Source: Hydrogenophaga sp. (GTDB taxonomy: Bacteria; Pseudomonadota; Gammaproteobacteria; Burkholderiales; Burkholderiaceae_C). From it: DNA of 64,000 bases. The position numbers and the translations under genes are program-made. The DNA lies in contig NZ_JAHCKL010000012.1 of the NCBI RefSeq assembly GCF_026125785.1, positions 1-64,000 of the forward strand, in the 5' to 3' direction. The notes beneath the pieces were generated by a model. It did no database searches. It had not been told where the DNA came from and saw only the letters and a program-made list of their open reading frames with translations. Shown here in pieces: positions 24,035 to 36,731 of this stretch. Within the stretch, counting starts at the first letter, position 1; every line of letters begins with the position of its first letter.

Positions 24035-25414
24035 GTGCCCAACACCGCAAACACCCCTGTCCCTCCCCGCCTGGGCTGTGCCGTGCAGGAAACACGCCAG
24101 GCACTGGACCTCATCGAGCGCCTGAACCCCATCGTCAACGCCATGATCTGCACCACCGGCGAGCAGGCCATGCACGCTGCAGAGGCGTTGGACAGCGCTG
24201 CGGCAGCCGGCGAATGGCGTGGCCTGCTGCACGGCATGACGGTCAGCGTGAAGGACAACGTGGACGTGGCGGGTGTCCCCACCACCGCCGCGTCATCTCT
24301 GCTGCGTGACAACGTCGCGCGCAAGAATGCGTTCGTGGTTGACCGCCTGGTTCGCAACGGCGCGGTCATCGTGGGCAAGGCCAACCTGCACGAATGGGTG
24401 TTTGGCCCCACCAGCCAAAGCCTGCACTTCGGCCCCGTGCGCAACCCGTGGAACACCGACCACATCGCGGGAGGCTCCAGTGGTGGTTCGGGTGCTTCGG
24501 TGGCGGCGGGCATGTGCGTCGCTTCCATCGGCAGTGACACGGCCGGCTCCATCCGCCTGCCGGCGTCTTTCAATGGCGTGGCTGGCCTGCGTCCCACGGT
24601 GGGGCGCATCTCTACCACCGGTTCGCTGCCCGTGAGCCCGCCATTCGATACACTGGGCCCACTGGCGCGCCGTGTCAGCGACGTGGCACGCGTGTTCGCG
24701 TCCATCGCCGGGCACGACCCGAGTGACCCGATGTCGGCCGATGTACCTGTGCCCAATTTCCTGGCCCGGCTCAACGAGCCAGTGCGTGGCTTGCGCCTGG
24801 GCATACAGCGACGCTGGTTCTTCGAGGATCTTGATCCCGATATCGCCGCGGCCATGGAGCGCGCCATCGAAGTGTTCCGCTCGCTCGGCGTGGAGCTGGT
24901 GGACATCGATCTGGGTGATGTGCAGAACGCGCAACAGATGCTCACCTTCACCATGATTCCGGCCGACGCCATGCGTCTGCATCGAGACCGCATCGCCGAG
25001 CACGAGGCCGACTACGGAGCCGATGTACTCATGCGCATGCGCCTGGGCGAGAAAGTGAGCGGCGAACAGTACGCGCAGGCCATGCGCTGGATGGAGATCT
25101 GGCGCCACCGCCTGCGTGGCGTATTCCAGCACGTGGACGCCATCCTGTCGCCGACCACCCCGGCCACGGCACCGGCCTCACAGGGGTTGGATTTCGGGCA
25201 AGCGATCCGGCGCATCCCGCGCTTCAGTTGCGCGTGGCCCATCGCGGGCATTCCCAGCCTCGCGGTGCCATGCGGTGTCAGCGAGCAAGGCCTGCCCATG
25301 TCACTGGAACTGGCCGCGGGCTGGTTCAATGAGCCCACCATCCTGCAACTGGGGCACGCCTACCAGATGCTCACCGACCACCATCTGCGTGCAGCGCCCA
25401 TTCTCCATGCTTGA
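24035..25414 (+). CDS. Amidase-signature hydrolase (plus arm)
   Basis: A 459-residue amidase with Ser-cisSer-Lys residues: Lys in MTVSVKDNVDVAG, cis-Ser in AGGSSGGSGASVAAG and nucleophile Ser in SDTAGSIRLPASFNG. I chose the GTG at 24035 because GAAGGAG lies just ahead; the frame also opens at 23990 but without a ribosome site and next to the operator. It is clearly distinct from the minus-arm amidase and not a recent copy. It overlaps the CoA-transferase gene by 8 bases, suggesting that the released acid is activated to a CoA thioester. Confidence 0.9.
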   Translation: MPNTANTPVPPRLGCAVQETRQALDLIERLNPIVNAMICTTGEQAMHAAEALDSAAAAGEWRGLLHGMTVSVKDNVDVAGVPTTAASSLLRDNVARKNAFVVDRLVRNGAVIVGKANLHEWVFGPTSQSLHFGPVRNPWNTDHIAGGSSGGSGASVAAGMCVASIGSDTAGSIRLPASFNGVAGLRPTVGRISTTGSLPVSPPFDTLGPLARRVSDVARVFASIAGHDPSDPMSADVPVPNFLARLNEPVRGLRLGIQRRWFFEDLDPDIAAAMERAIEVFRSLGVELVDIDLGDVQNAQQMLTFTMIPADAMRLHRDRIAEHEADYGADVLMRMRLGEKVSGEQYAQAMRWMEIWRHRLRGVFQHVDAILSPTTPATAPASQGLDFGQAIRRIPRFSCAWPIAGIPSLAVPCGVSEQGLPMSLELAAGWFNEPTILQLGHAYQMLTDHHLRAAPILHA

Positions 25415-26642
25415 CGTAGGCTTCGATCCCACCCACCTCGGGCCACTGCGCGGACTGCGCGTGCTCGACCTCTCGCGCCTCGTCGCGGGCAACATGCTCT
25501 CGCTGCAACTCGCCGATTTCGGCGCCGAGGTGATCAAGGTGGAAGACCCCGATGGGGGAGACAGCCTGCGCCAGTGGCGCGAGCGCGGACCACAGCACCC
25601 CGAAGGCGTGGAAGTCTGGTGGAAGGTCTATGCGCGCAACAAGAAGAGCCTGGCCGTCGATCTGCGCAGCGAGGCGGGCCGAGCGGTGTTGCGCACCCTG
25701 GTGACAGGGGCTCAGGTACTGATCGAGAGTTTTCGCCCCGGCACACTGGAGAAAATGGGCTTCGCCCCCGACACCCTGCTGGCGCTGAATTCGAGGTTGG
25801 TCATCGTGCGGCTGACCGGCTGGGGACAGACCGGCCCATACCACCAGCAGCCCGGCTTCGGCAGCCTGGTGGAGGCCATGTCCGGGTTCGCGGCCAAGAA
25901 CGGCGCACCAGAAGCCCCGCCCATGCTGCCCAACATGGCCCTGGCCGACATGGTGGCCGGTCTGTATGGTGCCTTCGCGGTATGCGCTGCGGTGCGCGAG
26001 GTGGAAACACAGGGCGGAGCCGGTCAGGTGGTGGACCTGTCATTGCTGGAACCCTTGCTCTCCATCATGGGTCCTGACGCCGCGGCCTATCACGTCAGCG
26101 GCCAGGTGCCCGCCCGCACAGGCAACAGAACTTCCATCACCGCGCCGCGCAACATCTACCGTACTCAGGACGGTGGCTGGGTGGCGCTGTCGGCGTCCAC
26201 GCAGGGCATGGCCGAGCGGCTGTTGCGCGCCATCGATCGCGCGGACCTCATCGACGACCCGCGTTTCAGGACGAACGCGGACCGCCTCGCCCACGTCGAT
26301 GCGTTGGATGCCGTCATTGGCGCCTTCATGGGCGCGCGCACGCTGGAGGACAACCTGGCCTTCTTCCGCGAGCGGGAGGTGACGGTAAGCCCGGTCTATC
26401 ACATCGGGCAGATCGTGACCGACCCGCATGTGGTGGAACGCGGCGTCCTGGTGCGCACGCCGGATGCCGATGTGGGCTCGCTGCCGATGCACGCCGTCGT
26501 CCCGCGCCTGTCGGCCACGCCAGGCGGGCTGGCGCGGCCCGCTCCCCGCCTGGGCGAGCACTCACTGGCCCTGTTGCGCGCCGCTGGAATGAGCGAATCC
26601 GAACTGCAAGACCTGATCGCCAGGAAAGTCATTGCCTCATGA
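25407..26642 (+). CDS. CaiB/BaiF-type CoA-transferase (family III)
   Basis: A 411-residue family III CoA-transferase, moving CoA between carboxylates through an aspartyl-CoA anhydride. Start at the ATG 25407 (MLDVGFDPTHLGPLRGLRVL). Family marks are LRVLDLSRLVAGNMLSLQLA, FGAEVIKVEDPDGGDSLR, NKKSLAVDLRS, the catalytic Asp of NMALADMVAGLYGAF and GGWVALSASTQGMAERL. It overlaps both neighbours (8 and 4 bases), so the three genes are translated as a unit. Substrate specificity is unknown; relatives accept succinyl-CoA with malate, citramalate, mesaconate or oxalate. Confidence 0.92.
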   Translation: MLDVGFDPTHLGPLRGLRVLDLSRLVAGNMLSLQLADFGAEVIKVEDPDGGDSLRQWRERGPQHPEGVEVWWKVYARNKKSLAVDLRSEAGRAVLRTLVTGAQVLIESFRPGTLEKMGFAPDTLLALNSRLVIVRLTGWGQTGPYHQQPGFGSLVEAMSGFAAKNGAPEAPPMLPNMALADMVAGLYGAFAVCAAVREVETQGGAGQVVDLSLLEPLLSIMGPDAAAYHVSGQVPARTGNRTSITAPRNIYRTQDGGWVALSASTQGMAERLLRAIDRADLIDDPRFRTNADRLAHVDALDAVIGAFMGARTLEDNLAFFREREVTVSPVYHIGQIVTDPHVVERGVLVRTPDADVGSLPMHAVVPRLSATPGGLARPAPRLGEHSLALLRAAGMSESELQDLIARKVIAS

Positions 26643-27508
26643 ACCTTGAACAAGCCTTCTCTCTTCGCTCACAGCTTTTCGTACCGGCTCTGTCGGCGCG
26701 ATTCATCGACAAGGCCCATGAGCGCGGTGCCGACGCCATCATCGTTGATCTGGAAGACGCCATTGCTCCGACCGCCAAGCGCGAAGCGCGCCAGGCGCTG
26801 CCCGACGTGGTGCGACGCATCACCGCACAAGGCGCTCCGGTGTTCGTGCGAATCAACAACGACCCAGCGCTGCTGCAAGAGGATCTGGAGGCCGCGCTGG
26901 CGACACCGCTGGCCGGCATCTTCCTGCCCAAGGCCGAAGACCCCGCGCAAGTGCACGCGGTGGCCGAGCGCACGCGCAAGGCCGGCACAGGCCTGGTTCT
27001 GCTGCTGGAAACGCCACCTGCGGTACTGCGCGCCGCTGAACTCACTGCCTGTGACCCTGAGACCGTGATCGGCGTGGTCTTTGGCAGCGAGGACTACGCC
27101 AACGCTCTGGGGGTGGTGCCGACCATCGAATCGATGTGGTACGCCGCGCACGCGGTGGCACTGGCCGCACGCGCCCATGGCCGCGCTGCCTGGGGCGTGG
27201 TCGGCAGCCTGGCCGAATTTGGCGACCTCGCGCTGCTGGGCAAGATGGCGAGCAGCGCGCGGTATGCTGGCTACACCGGCGCGCTGGCCATCCACCCGAC
27301 ACAGGTGCCCGTCCTGAACGAGGCCTTCGGCGCCAGCGCACAGGAACTCCACGAGGCGGCGGCCATCGTCGCGGCTTTTGAACAAGCCTTGAAGCAGGGG
27401 CTGGGTGCCGTGCAGCACCGAGGCCGCATGCTGGACAAACCGATCGTCGATCGCGCGCGGCGCCTGCTGGACCTGGCTCGGCGCCGCGCTGAGCGGTCCA
27501 CGGCGTAG
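26639..27508 (+). CDS. CitE-like (HpcH/HpaI family) acyl-CoA lyase
   Basis: A 289-residue CitE-like protein; relatives cleave malyl-CoA, methylmalyl-CoA or citramalyl-CoA to an acyl-CoA plus glyoxylate or pyruvate. Marks are RSQLFVPALSARFIDKAHER, the acidic VDLEDAIAPTAK, the Arg of VFVRINNDPALLQ, LLLETPPAVLRA (metal Glu) and VVFGSEDYANALG (metal Asp). The stand-alone gene without citDF argues against citrate lyase. It overlaps the CoA-transferase gene by 4 bases; transferase then lyase is the expected order for splitting a hydroxyacyl-CoA. Confidence 0.9.
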   Translation: MNLEQAFSLRSQLFVPALSARFIDKAHERGADAIIVDLEDAIAPTAKREARQALPDVVRRITAQGAPVFVRINNDPALLQEDLEAALATPLAGIFLPKAEDPAQVHAVAERTRKAGTGLVLLLETPPAVLRAAELTACDPETVIGVVFGSEDYANALGVVPTIESMWYAAHAVALAARAHGRAAWGVVGSLAEFGDLALLGKMASSARYAGYTGALAIHPTQVPVLNEAFGASAQELHEAAAIVAAFEQALKQGLGAVQHRGRMLDKPIVDRARRLLDLARRRAERSTA

Positions 27509-27572
27509 ACCCGGGCATCGCGTCCAGGGCGGACAAACGCCCCACACCGTAGGGCAGCGCCGCCAGACACGG

Positions 27573-29874
<2,302 letters not shown>

Positions 29875-29895
29875 TAGGAACAAAAGCCATGGACG

Positions 29896-29919
29896 AAAAA
29901 AAGCCCCGCAGCGCGGGGC
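29896..29919 (-). terminator. Rho-independent terminator of serS
   Basis: On the minus strand a 7-bp GC stem (GCCCCGC/GCGGGGC, 3-base loop) is followed by seven T, about 22 bases after the serS stop. Confidence 0.9.
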
Positions 29920-29940
29920 CTTGGCCATGGACGGCGGCGT

Positions 29941-31284
<1,344 letters not shown>

Positions 31285-32256
31285 TCAGCGCAGGTGCGGC
31301 AGCGGCGCCTGGCCTTCGGTGTCGGTCTTGAGGCCTTTGGGCAAGGGAAACTTGACGGTCTCGGTGAGTCCGTCCATGGTGCGCACCGAGATCGCGCCCA
31401 GGGACTTGATGCGTTCGATCACCTGACGCACGAGGATCTCCGGTGCGGACGCGCCGGCGGTCAGGCCCACCCGGCGCTTGCCCTCGAACCATTCAGGCCG
31501 CAGCTCGTCGGCGTTGTCGACCATGTGGCTCGCCGTGCCCAGCTTGAGCGCCACCTCGCGCAGACGGTTGCTGTTCGAACTGGTGGGACTGCCCACCACG
31601 ATCACCACGTCCACCTGCGGGCTGAGCATCTTCACCGCGTCCTGGCGGTTCTGCGTGGCATAGCAGATGTCCTGTTGCTTGGGCTCGCGCACCTGCGGAA
31701 AACGCGCCTTGACCGCAGTCAGGATCTGCGCCGCGTCGTCCACCGACAGCGTGGTCTGCGTGACCACGGCCAACAGTTGGGTCTGCAGGGGCGAGATGCG
31801 CGCCACATCCTCCACGTCCTCCACCAGGTGGATACCGCTGTCGAGCTGACCCATGGTGCCCTCGACCTCGGGGTGGCCCTTGTGGCCGATCATGATGAAC
31901 TCATAACCTTCGCGGTGCAGCTTGGCCACCTCCACGTGCACCTTGGTCACCAGCGGGCAGGTCGCGTCGAACACATGGAAGCCGCGATCGCGCGCCTCCT
32001 GCTCCACCGCCTTGCTCACGCCATGGGCGGAAAACACCAGCGTGGCGCCGGGCGGCACTTCGGCGAGATCTTCGATGAAGATCGCGCCCTTGGACTTGAG
32101 TTCGTTGACCACATAGGTGTTGTGCACGATCTCGTGGCGCACGTAGATCGGCCGGCCGAACTTGGCCAGCGCACGCTCCACGATCTCGATCGCGCGATCG
32201 ACGCCGGCGCAGAACCCGCGCGGTTCGGCCAGCAGGATTTCCTGGGCATCGGCCAT
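31285..32256 (-). CDS. ispH: 4-hydroxy-3-methylbut-2-enyl diphosphate reductase
   Basis: A 323-residue iron-sulfur enzyme that makes isopentenyl and dimethylallyl diphosphate in the last step of the MEP pathway. Cluster Cys are C16 ([12 protein letters not shown]), C100 ([12 protein letters not shown]) and C198 ([13 protein letters not shown]). Substrate-binding HEIVHN, SAHGV and [10 protein letters not shown] are present. It follows fkpB with a 1-base gap; the fkpB-ispH pairing is also found in E. coli. Confidence 0.97.
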   Translation of the reverse strand: MADAQEILLAEPRGFCAGVDRAIEIVERALAKFGRPIYVRHEIVHNTYVVNELKSKGAIFIEDLAEVPPGATLVFSAHGVSKAVEQEARDRGFHVFDATCPLVTKVHVEVAKLHREGYEFIMIGHKGHPEVEGTMGQLDSGIHLVEDVEDVARISPLQTQLLAVVTQTTLSVDDAAQILTAVKARFPQVREPKQQDICYATQNRQDAVKMLSPQVDVVIVVGSPTSSNSNRLREVALKLGTASHMVDNADELRPEWFEGKRRVGLTAGASAPEILVRQVIERIKSLGAISVRTMDGLTETVKFPLPKGLKTDTEGQAPLPHLR

Positions 32257-32257
32257 G

Positions 32258-32704
32258 TCACAGCACTCCGATCAGTTGAACCTCGAACCGCACCGGCTGG
32301 CCCGCCAGCGGGTGGTTGAAGTCGAAGAGCACCGCGCCATCCTCGCGCACCTGCAGCGCCGCGCCCGCGTAGGTGCCCATGCCATCAGGGGTGGGGAATT
32401 GCACCACGTCGCCGACCGCGTACCGCTCGTGCGGATCGCCCAACTCGTTCAGCAGCTTGCGCGCCACCCACTGGACCATATCGGGTTGGCGTTCACCAAA
32501 GGCCTCGCCCGCGGCCAGTTCGATCACGGTGCGCGCGCCCTCCTCCAGCCCCAGCAGGCGCTGCTCGATGGCGGGCGACAGCTCCCCCATGCCCAGGCTG
32601 AGCGTGGCCGGCTGGCCATCGAAGGTGTCGATGATCACCTGCCCCTGGGGTCCGGACATCCGGTAGTGCAGGGTAAGGAAGGAGCCTTCTTGGACGTGGG
32701 GCAT
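32258..32704 (-). CDS. fkpB: FKBP-type peptidyl-prolyl isomerase (SlpA/FkpB type)
   Basis: A 148-residue SlpA-like FKBP: a short FKBP domain with an inserted chaperone (IF) domain, acting in the cytoplasm. Motifs are [27 protein letters not shown], the EEGAR turn and the C-terminal [21 protein letters not shown] start at the ATG 32704 ([14 protein letters not shown]); the frame running to 33928 is antisense to radC. Directly upstream of ispH. Confidence 0.92.
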   Translation of the reverse strand: MPHVQEGSFLTLHYRMSGPQGQVIIDTFDGQPATLSLGMGELSPAIEQRLLGLEEGARTVIELAAGEAFGERQPDMVQWVARKLLNELGDPHERYAVGDVVQFPTPDGMGTYAGAALQVREDGAVLFDFNHPLAGQPVRFEVQLIGVL

Positions 32705-32767
32705 GGGTGGGGGGGTAGTGGCAAAGGCCCTATTGTAAAAAGCGGGCTCAACCAGGGAGAACAAGCG

Positions 32768-33460
32768 ATGGAAGGCCTTCATGCCACCGGGCTCAAGAGC
32801 CTGCCCAGCGACACACGTCCGCGCGAGAAACTGCTGGCGCGCGGGCCATCCGCCCTCAGCGACGCCGAGCTGCTGGCGCTGCTGTTGCGCACCGGCATCC
32901 AGGGCAAACACGTGATTCAGCTTGCCCAGGAACTGCTGGACCGCTTTGGCGGCATGGCTGGGCTGCTGCACACCGGCGCGGAAGCGCTGCGCCAGATCAA
33001 GGGCCTGGGTCCGGCCAAGCGGGCGGAGGTGGTGGCGGTGCTCGAACTGGCCCGCCGCGCGCTGGCCCACCGCCTGCGCGAAAACCCGGTCTTCGACAGC
33101 CCGCAGGCCGTGCGCGACTACCTGCAATTGCAGCTGGGGGCCCGTGCGCACGAGGTGTTCGCGGTCATGTTCCTGGACAACCAGAACCGGCTGATCGCTC
33201 TGGAGGAACTCTTCCGGGGCACCCTCACGCAGACCAGCGTATACCCGCGCGAGGTCGTTCTGCGCGCCCTGCACCACCACAGCGCCGCCGTGGTGCTGGC
33301 CCACAACCACCCCAGCGGCGTGGCCCGCCCCTCGCGCGCGGACGAGGCCATCACGCAGACTCTCAAGGCGGCCCTGGCTTTGGTGGATGTGCGCGTGCTG
33401 GACCATTTCATCGTCACCAGCGAACGTGCGGCGTCGATGGCGGAGATGGGGCTGGTGTGA
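32768..33460 (+). CDS. radC: RadC-family JAB-domain protein
   Basis: A 230-residue RadC/UPF0758 protein. The N-terminal helix-hairpin-helix region ([20 protein letters not shown]) is followed by an MPN/JAB domain with the metal motif [15 protein letters not shown] (H-x-H...D) and an upstream Glu in ALEELFRG. Despite its name no repair role is established. AGGGAG precedes the ATG at 32768. The frame continues upstream to 32162, but that part is antisense to fkpB. Divergent from fkpB-ispH. Confidence 0.93.
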   Translation: MEGLHATGLKSLPSDTRPREKLLARGPSALSDAELLALLLRTGIQGKHVIQLAQELLDRFGGMAGLLHTGAEALRQIKGLGPAKRAEVVAVLELARRALAHRLRENPVFDSPQAVRDYLQLQLGARAHEVFAVMFLDNQNRLIALEELFRGTLTQTSVYPREVVLRALHHHSAAVVLAHNHPSGVARPSRADEAITQTLKAALALVDVRVLDHFIVTSERAASMAEMGLV

Positions 33461-33504
33461 CCTTTCAGGTCGGGAGGTCGCCGGCCACGGGCGACAATCC
33501 CACC

Positions 33505-34140
33505 ATGAAAGTCCGTTCGCTGGCCGACCTCCAAGCCATCCGGCGCGCCCTGGCCGACCGGGCGGCCGCCGAGGCCGTGCAACGCGACCTGCTGCGCCAG
33601 GCGCAGGCACAAAAAGAGGCGGAGCAGCAGCTTTTCCAGCGCAGCGTCGGGCCGGTGCGCGCGCTCCCCGGGCGCAACCGTATCGAACCCTACCGCCGGC
33701 CTGTCCCGCCCCTGCCCGTGCAGCGCCAGCGCGACGAGGCCGCGGTAATGCAAGAAGCGCTTTCGGACGAATTCGACGTCGAGACGCTCTTGCACACCGA
33801 TGAGCTGCTGAGCTTCCGCCGACCGGGCCTGGGGCCGGCGATCGTGCGCAAGCTGCGCGAGGGCAGTTGGAGCATTCAGCGTCAGGTGGACCTGCATGGC
33901 CTTCGCACCGACGAGGCCCGCGAGGCACTGGGCCGTTTCATCCGCGAGGCGCATCAGGCCGGGCTGCGCTGCGTGCGTGTGGTGCACGGCAAGGGCCTGG
34001 GCTCGCCCGGGCGCACCCCGGTGCTCAAGCAGCGTGTGCTGCGCTGGCTGGTGCAGAAAAAGGAAGTGATGGCCTTCGTGCAGGCCCGGCCCGCCGAGGG
34101 CGGCGCCGGAGCGCTGGTGGTGCTGCTGCAACCGGGCTAA
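33505..34140 (+). CDS. Smr-domain (MutS2 C-terminal type) protein
   Basis: A 211-residue protein with an N-terminal helical region (AAAEAVQRDLLRQAQAQKEA) and a C-terminal Smr domain (about 130-211): VDLHGLRTDEAREALGRFI and RVVHGKGLGSPGRTPVLKQR. Smr domains are nicking or RNA-cleaving nucleases. I use the ATG at 33505 (MKVRSLADLQ); an earlier start at 33457 overlapping radC by 4 bases is possible. It ends overlapping the convergent SMP-30 gene by 4 bases. Confidence 0.88.
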   Translation: MKVRSLADLQAIRRALADRAAAEAVQRDLLRQAQAQKEAEQQLFQRSVGPVRALPGRNRIEPYRRPVPPLPVQRQRDEAAVMQEALSDEFDVETLLHTDELLSFRRPGLGPAIVRKLREGSWSIQRQVDLHGLRTDEAREALGRFIREAHQAGLRCVRVVHGKGLGSPGRTPVLKQRVLRWLVQKKEVMAFVQARPAEGGAGALVVLLQPG

Positions 34141-35039
34141 GCCCGAACCGGATGAACCGGAAAGCGGTGCTCGGGCAGACCCGGCACATCGACATCCACC
34201 GCGAGCACGCCGCCGGCCAGGGGCTCGGCGCGCAACTGGGTGCGGCTGAGGAACTTGCGGGCGGTCGTGATGTAGAGCGTGCGCAGGTCAGGGCCACCCA
34301 AGCAGACGCAAGTGGGGTTGCTCACCGGCAGTTCGATCACGCGGTCCACGGCACCCGAGGGCGTGAACCGCACCACGCGCCCGCCAGCGAAGATCGCATT
34401 CCACACATGGCCTTGCGCGTCCACGCAGGCGCCATCAGGCCGGTCCTGAGCCGCCCGGTGGTCCACGAACATGCGCTGGTTGGACAAGTTGCCGCTTGCC
34501 GGATCGAGGTCGAACTGCCAGGTCTGGTAGCGCCGCGTATCGGAGAAATACAGCCGGTCCTGCGCGGGCGAGATGGCGATGGTGTTGGAGACGATCACGT
34601 CCTGCAGCAGGCGTTGGACCCGGCCGTCTGGGTCCACCCGGTAGAAGGCGCCGTTGGGACGGTGGAGCTGGTTGTCCATGGTGCCGACCCAGAAACGCCC
34701 CGCCGCATCGCAGCGCCCATCGTTGAGGCGGTTGTCCACCTCGGCCGGTTCCACCTGGCAGAGCAGGTGCAGCGCGCCGCTGCCCATGTCGAATACATGC
34801 AGGCCCAGGTCCAACGCGACAAGCACGCGCCCGGGGTCGGACGTCAGGGCGAGCGAGCCCACGTAGCGGGCATCGAAGGTGAAGACGTCGTGCCGGCCGG
34901 AAGCGGGATGCCACCGCTGAAGCCGGCCGCCGTCGATGTCCAGCCAGAGCAGCGACTGGGTCTGTCCGCACCACAGCGGCGTCTCGCCAAGGATGTCCTG
35001 CCCCGGCAGGACGCAGCGCACATCGTCCGGCCGGCTCAT
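34137..35039 (-). CDS. SMP-30/gluconolactonase-family lactonase
   Basis: A 300-residue six-bladed beta-propeller of the SMP-30/regucalcin family, which hydrolyses sugar lactones with a divalent metal. Probable ligands are the Glu of ILGETPLWCG, Asn in DNRLNDGRCDAAG and VSNTIAISP, and the Asp of DRPDGACVDAQG. Its start overlaps the IclR gene by 4 bases, so the two are co-transcribed. With the divergent dehydrogenase and TRAP genes this suggests oxidation of a sugar to a lactone and then an acid. Confidence 0.9.
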   Translation of the reverse strand: MSRPDDVRCVLPGQDILGETPLWCGQTQSLLWLDIDGGRLQRWHPASGRHDVFTFDARYVGSLALTSDPGRVLVALDLGLHVFDMGSGALHLLCQVEPAEVDNRLNDGRCDAAGRFWVGTMDNQLHRPNGAFYRVDPDGRVQRLLQDVIVSNTIAISPAQDRLYFSDTRRYQTWQFDLDPASGNLSNQRMFVDHRAAQDRPDGACVDAQGHVWNAIFAGGRVVRFTPSGAVDRVIELPVSNPTCVCLGGPDLRTLYITTARKFLSRTQLRAEPLAGGVLAVDVDVPGLPEHRFPVHPVRA

Positions 35040-35875
35040 CGGCGCGCTCCACGGCTGCCCGCGGGCCGGTCGGCCACGTTGCCCCAGGTCCCGACGTTGG
35101 CGGCCTTCAACAGTGGCGAGGCGTTCGATGCCAGCGCCAGTTCCTCCGCCGCACGCAGCAGGGCGGGACCCAACTGCAGCATGCGCTTGTGGCTCAGGCG
35201 CAGCGTGGGACCCGCGATCACCAGCACACCCGTGGTGGGTTCGTCACCGCGGCGCACGGGCGCAGCCATGGAACTCATGCCCACCGCGTAGGTGTCCTGG
35301 ATGACGCTGAACCCGCGCTTGCGGTGCTCGTCCAGCATCTTGAGCAGCGCACGCACGCTGGTGGGCGCATTGGGGCCGTAGTCCTTGGGGCTGCCCAGCC
35401 CCTGGCGGGTCACGTACTCGATGGCCACGTCTTCGGGCAGGGTCATGAGCCAGGCATGTCCGGCCGCGCTGCAGGACAGTCGCAGGTCCACCCCGGTGTC
35501 GGGGTCGTAGAGCAACCCGGACTTGGCGCCCTGCGCCTTGGCCATGAGCGTGAGGCGCTCACCATCCACCACCGCAAGGCGCACCAGTTCCTCGGTGTGT
35601 ACCGCCAGGCGGTTGATCACCGGCTGCGCGATGTCCACCACGCCGGACTTGCTGAGAAAGCTCAAGCCCATGGACGCCATCTTGGTGGTCAGCGCGTACT
35701 CGCCGCGCACAGGCAACTGCCGCACATAGCCGTACTTGATCAGCTCCTGGAGGGTGCGGTGGCAACCGCTGCGCAACTGGTTGAGGTCGGTGGAGATCTG
35801 GGCCAGGCTGACCCCATCGGGAAATTCCGTCAGGTACTCCAGGATGGCCAGGGATTTTTCGAGGGCGCCGCTCAT
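35036..35875 (-). CDS. IclR-family regulator of the lactonase/TRAP locus
   Basis: A 279-residue IclR regulator. The winged helix covers about 5-65 (YLTEFPDGVSLAQISTDLNQ, CHRTLQELIKYGYV) and the effector domain about 80-255 (LVRLAVVDGERLTLMAKAQG, CSAAGHAWLMTLPEDVAIEY). It heads the minus operon and is divergent from the EthD-like gene. A 17-bp palindrome (GTTGAAAG/CTTTCAAC arms) lies in the gap. It is not a close copy of the IclR at 23 kb. Confidence 0.92.
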   Translation of the reverse strand: MSGALEKSLAILEYLTEFPDGVSLAQISTDLNQLRSGCHRTLQELIKYGYVRQLPVRGEYALTTKMASMGLSFLSKSGVVDIAQPVINRLAVHTEELVRLAVVDGERLTLMAKAQGAKSGLLYDPDTGVDLRLSCSAAGHAWLMTLPEDVAIEYVTRQGLGSPKDYGPNAPTSVRALLKMLDEHRKRGFSVIQDTYAVGMSSMAAPVRRGDEPTTGVLVIAGPTLRLSHKRMLQLGPALLRAAEELALASNASPLLKAANVGTWGNVADRPAGSRGARR

Positions 35876-35894
35876 GCTGCTCCAGGTCGTAGGG

Positions 35895-35938
35895 CTTTCA
35901 ATTTTTGAATGTTATCGTTTTGTTGAAAGCCTTTCAAC
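35895..35938. promoter_or_regulatory. IclR-type operator region
   Basis: GTTGAAAG-C-CTTTCAAC (35922-35938) has perfect 8-bp arms. A weaker related palindrome, TTCAA-TTT-TTGAA (35897-35909), lies 25 bp away. Both are in the gap between the IclR gene and the EthD-like gene and could serve both. Confidence 0.65.
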
Positions 35939-36016
35939 TTTGTGGCAGCATGGCGGCCCCGAATCCAGGTGGCCACGCAGGCCACCTTTCACGAAGACAA
36001 GAAAGGTTTGCAGGCG

Positions 36017-36709
36017 ATGTCGCTGTTGGGTAAGGCCGCACTGGCCATGTGGTGGGATATGGCGGGCGACATGCGCACCGAGTTCGAGGACTGGCACACG
36101 CACGAGCACTTCCCGGAGCGCCTGTCGATCCCGGGCTTCCGGCGCGCCACGCGCTGGGCCAGCGCCGAGGGCGGCGAGGGCATCTTCCAGATGTACGAGC
36201 TCGACGCCCATGAGGTGGTGCAGTCCGCTGCCTATCTGGAGCGCCTCAACTCGCCCACGCCTTGGTCCACGCGCATGATGCCGCACCACCGCAACATGGT
36301 GCGCAGCCAGTGCCGCGTGCTGGCCACATCGGGCGGCAGCGTGGCGCGGCATGCGCTGACCATCCGGCTTTCGCCCCAGGCCGGTGCCGACCAGCGGCTG
36401 CAGTCCTCGCTGACGCCGCAACTCGCAGCCATTGCCATGCAGCGCGGCTGCGTGGGCGCACACCTGCTGCGTCATGAGAAGCCCCCCATTGCGCAGACCC
36501 GCGAGCAGAAGATTCGCGGCGGTGACCGCGAGGCCGACTGGGTGTTGACCGCCATGGGCTACGACCTGGAGGCTTTGCGCGCGCTGCGTGCCGAAGCACT
36601 CTCCCCCCGGTCCCTCGCCGGCATGGGAGCCGAGGACACGTCCGAGAGCGCGCTGTACACCCTCTGCCACAGCGCCACGCCCACGGACACGGCCATCCAG
36701 CCAGACTGA
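36017..36709 (+). CDS. EthD-like dimeric alpha/beta-barrel protein, probably two repeats
   Basis: A 230-residue protein. The first half (about 8-105) has a ferredoxin-like barrel signature, WHTHEHFPERLSIPGFRRAT with Trp and His in the position typical of EthD-like proteins. The second half (about 110-205; ALTIRLSPQAGADQRL to EADWVLTAMGYDLEALRA) looks like a degenerate repeat. Such proteins may be small degradative enzymes or accessory factors; none can be named. I use the ATG 36017. It is the first gene of the plus operon leading to the dehydrogenase and TRAP genes. Confidence 0.6.
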   Translation: MSLLGKAALAMWWDMAGDMRTEFEDWHTHEHFPERLSIPGFRRATRWASAEGGEGIFQMYELDAHEVVQSAAYLERLNSPTPWSTRMMPHHRNMVRSQCRVLATSGGSVARHALTIRLSPQAGADQRLQSSLTPQLAAIAMQRGCVGAHLLRHEKPPIAQTREQKIRGGDREADWVLTAMGYDLEALRALRAEALSPRSLAGMGAEDTSESALYTLCHSATPTDTAIQPD

Positions 36710-36731
36710 AGCGCCTTGTGAACGAGCACCC

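Noticed and set aside
32258-33928. 556-residue version of the FKBP gene
   Set aside because: Residues beyond 32704 are antisense to radC and the Smr gene and resemble no FKBP.
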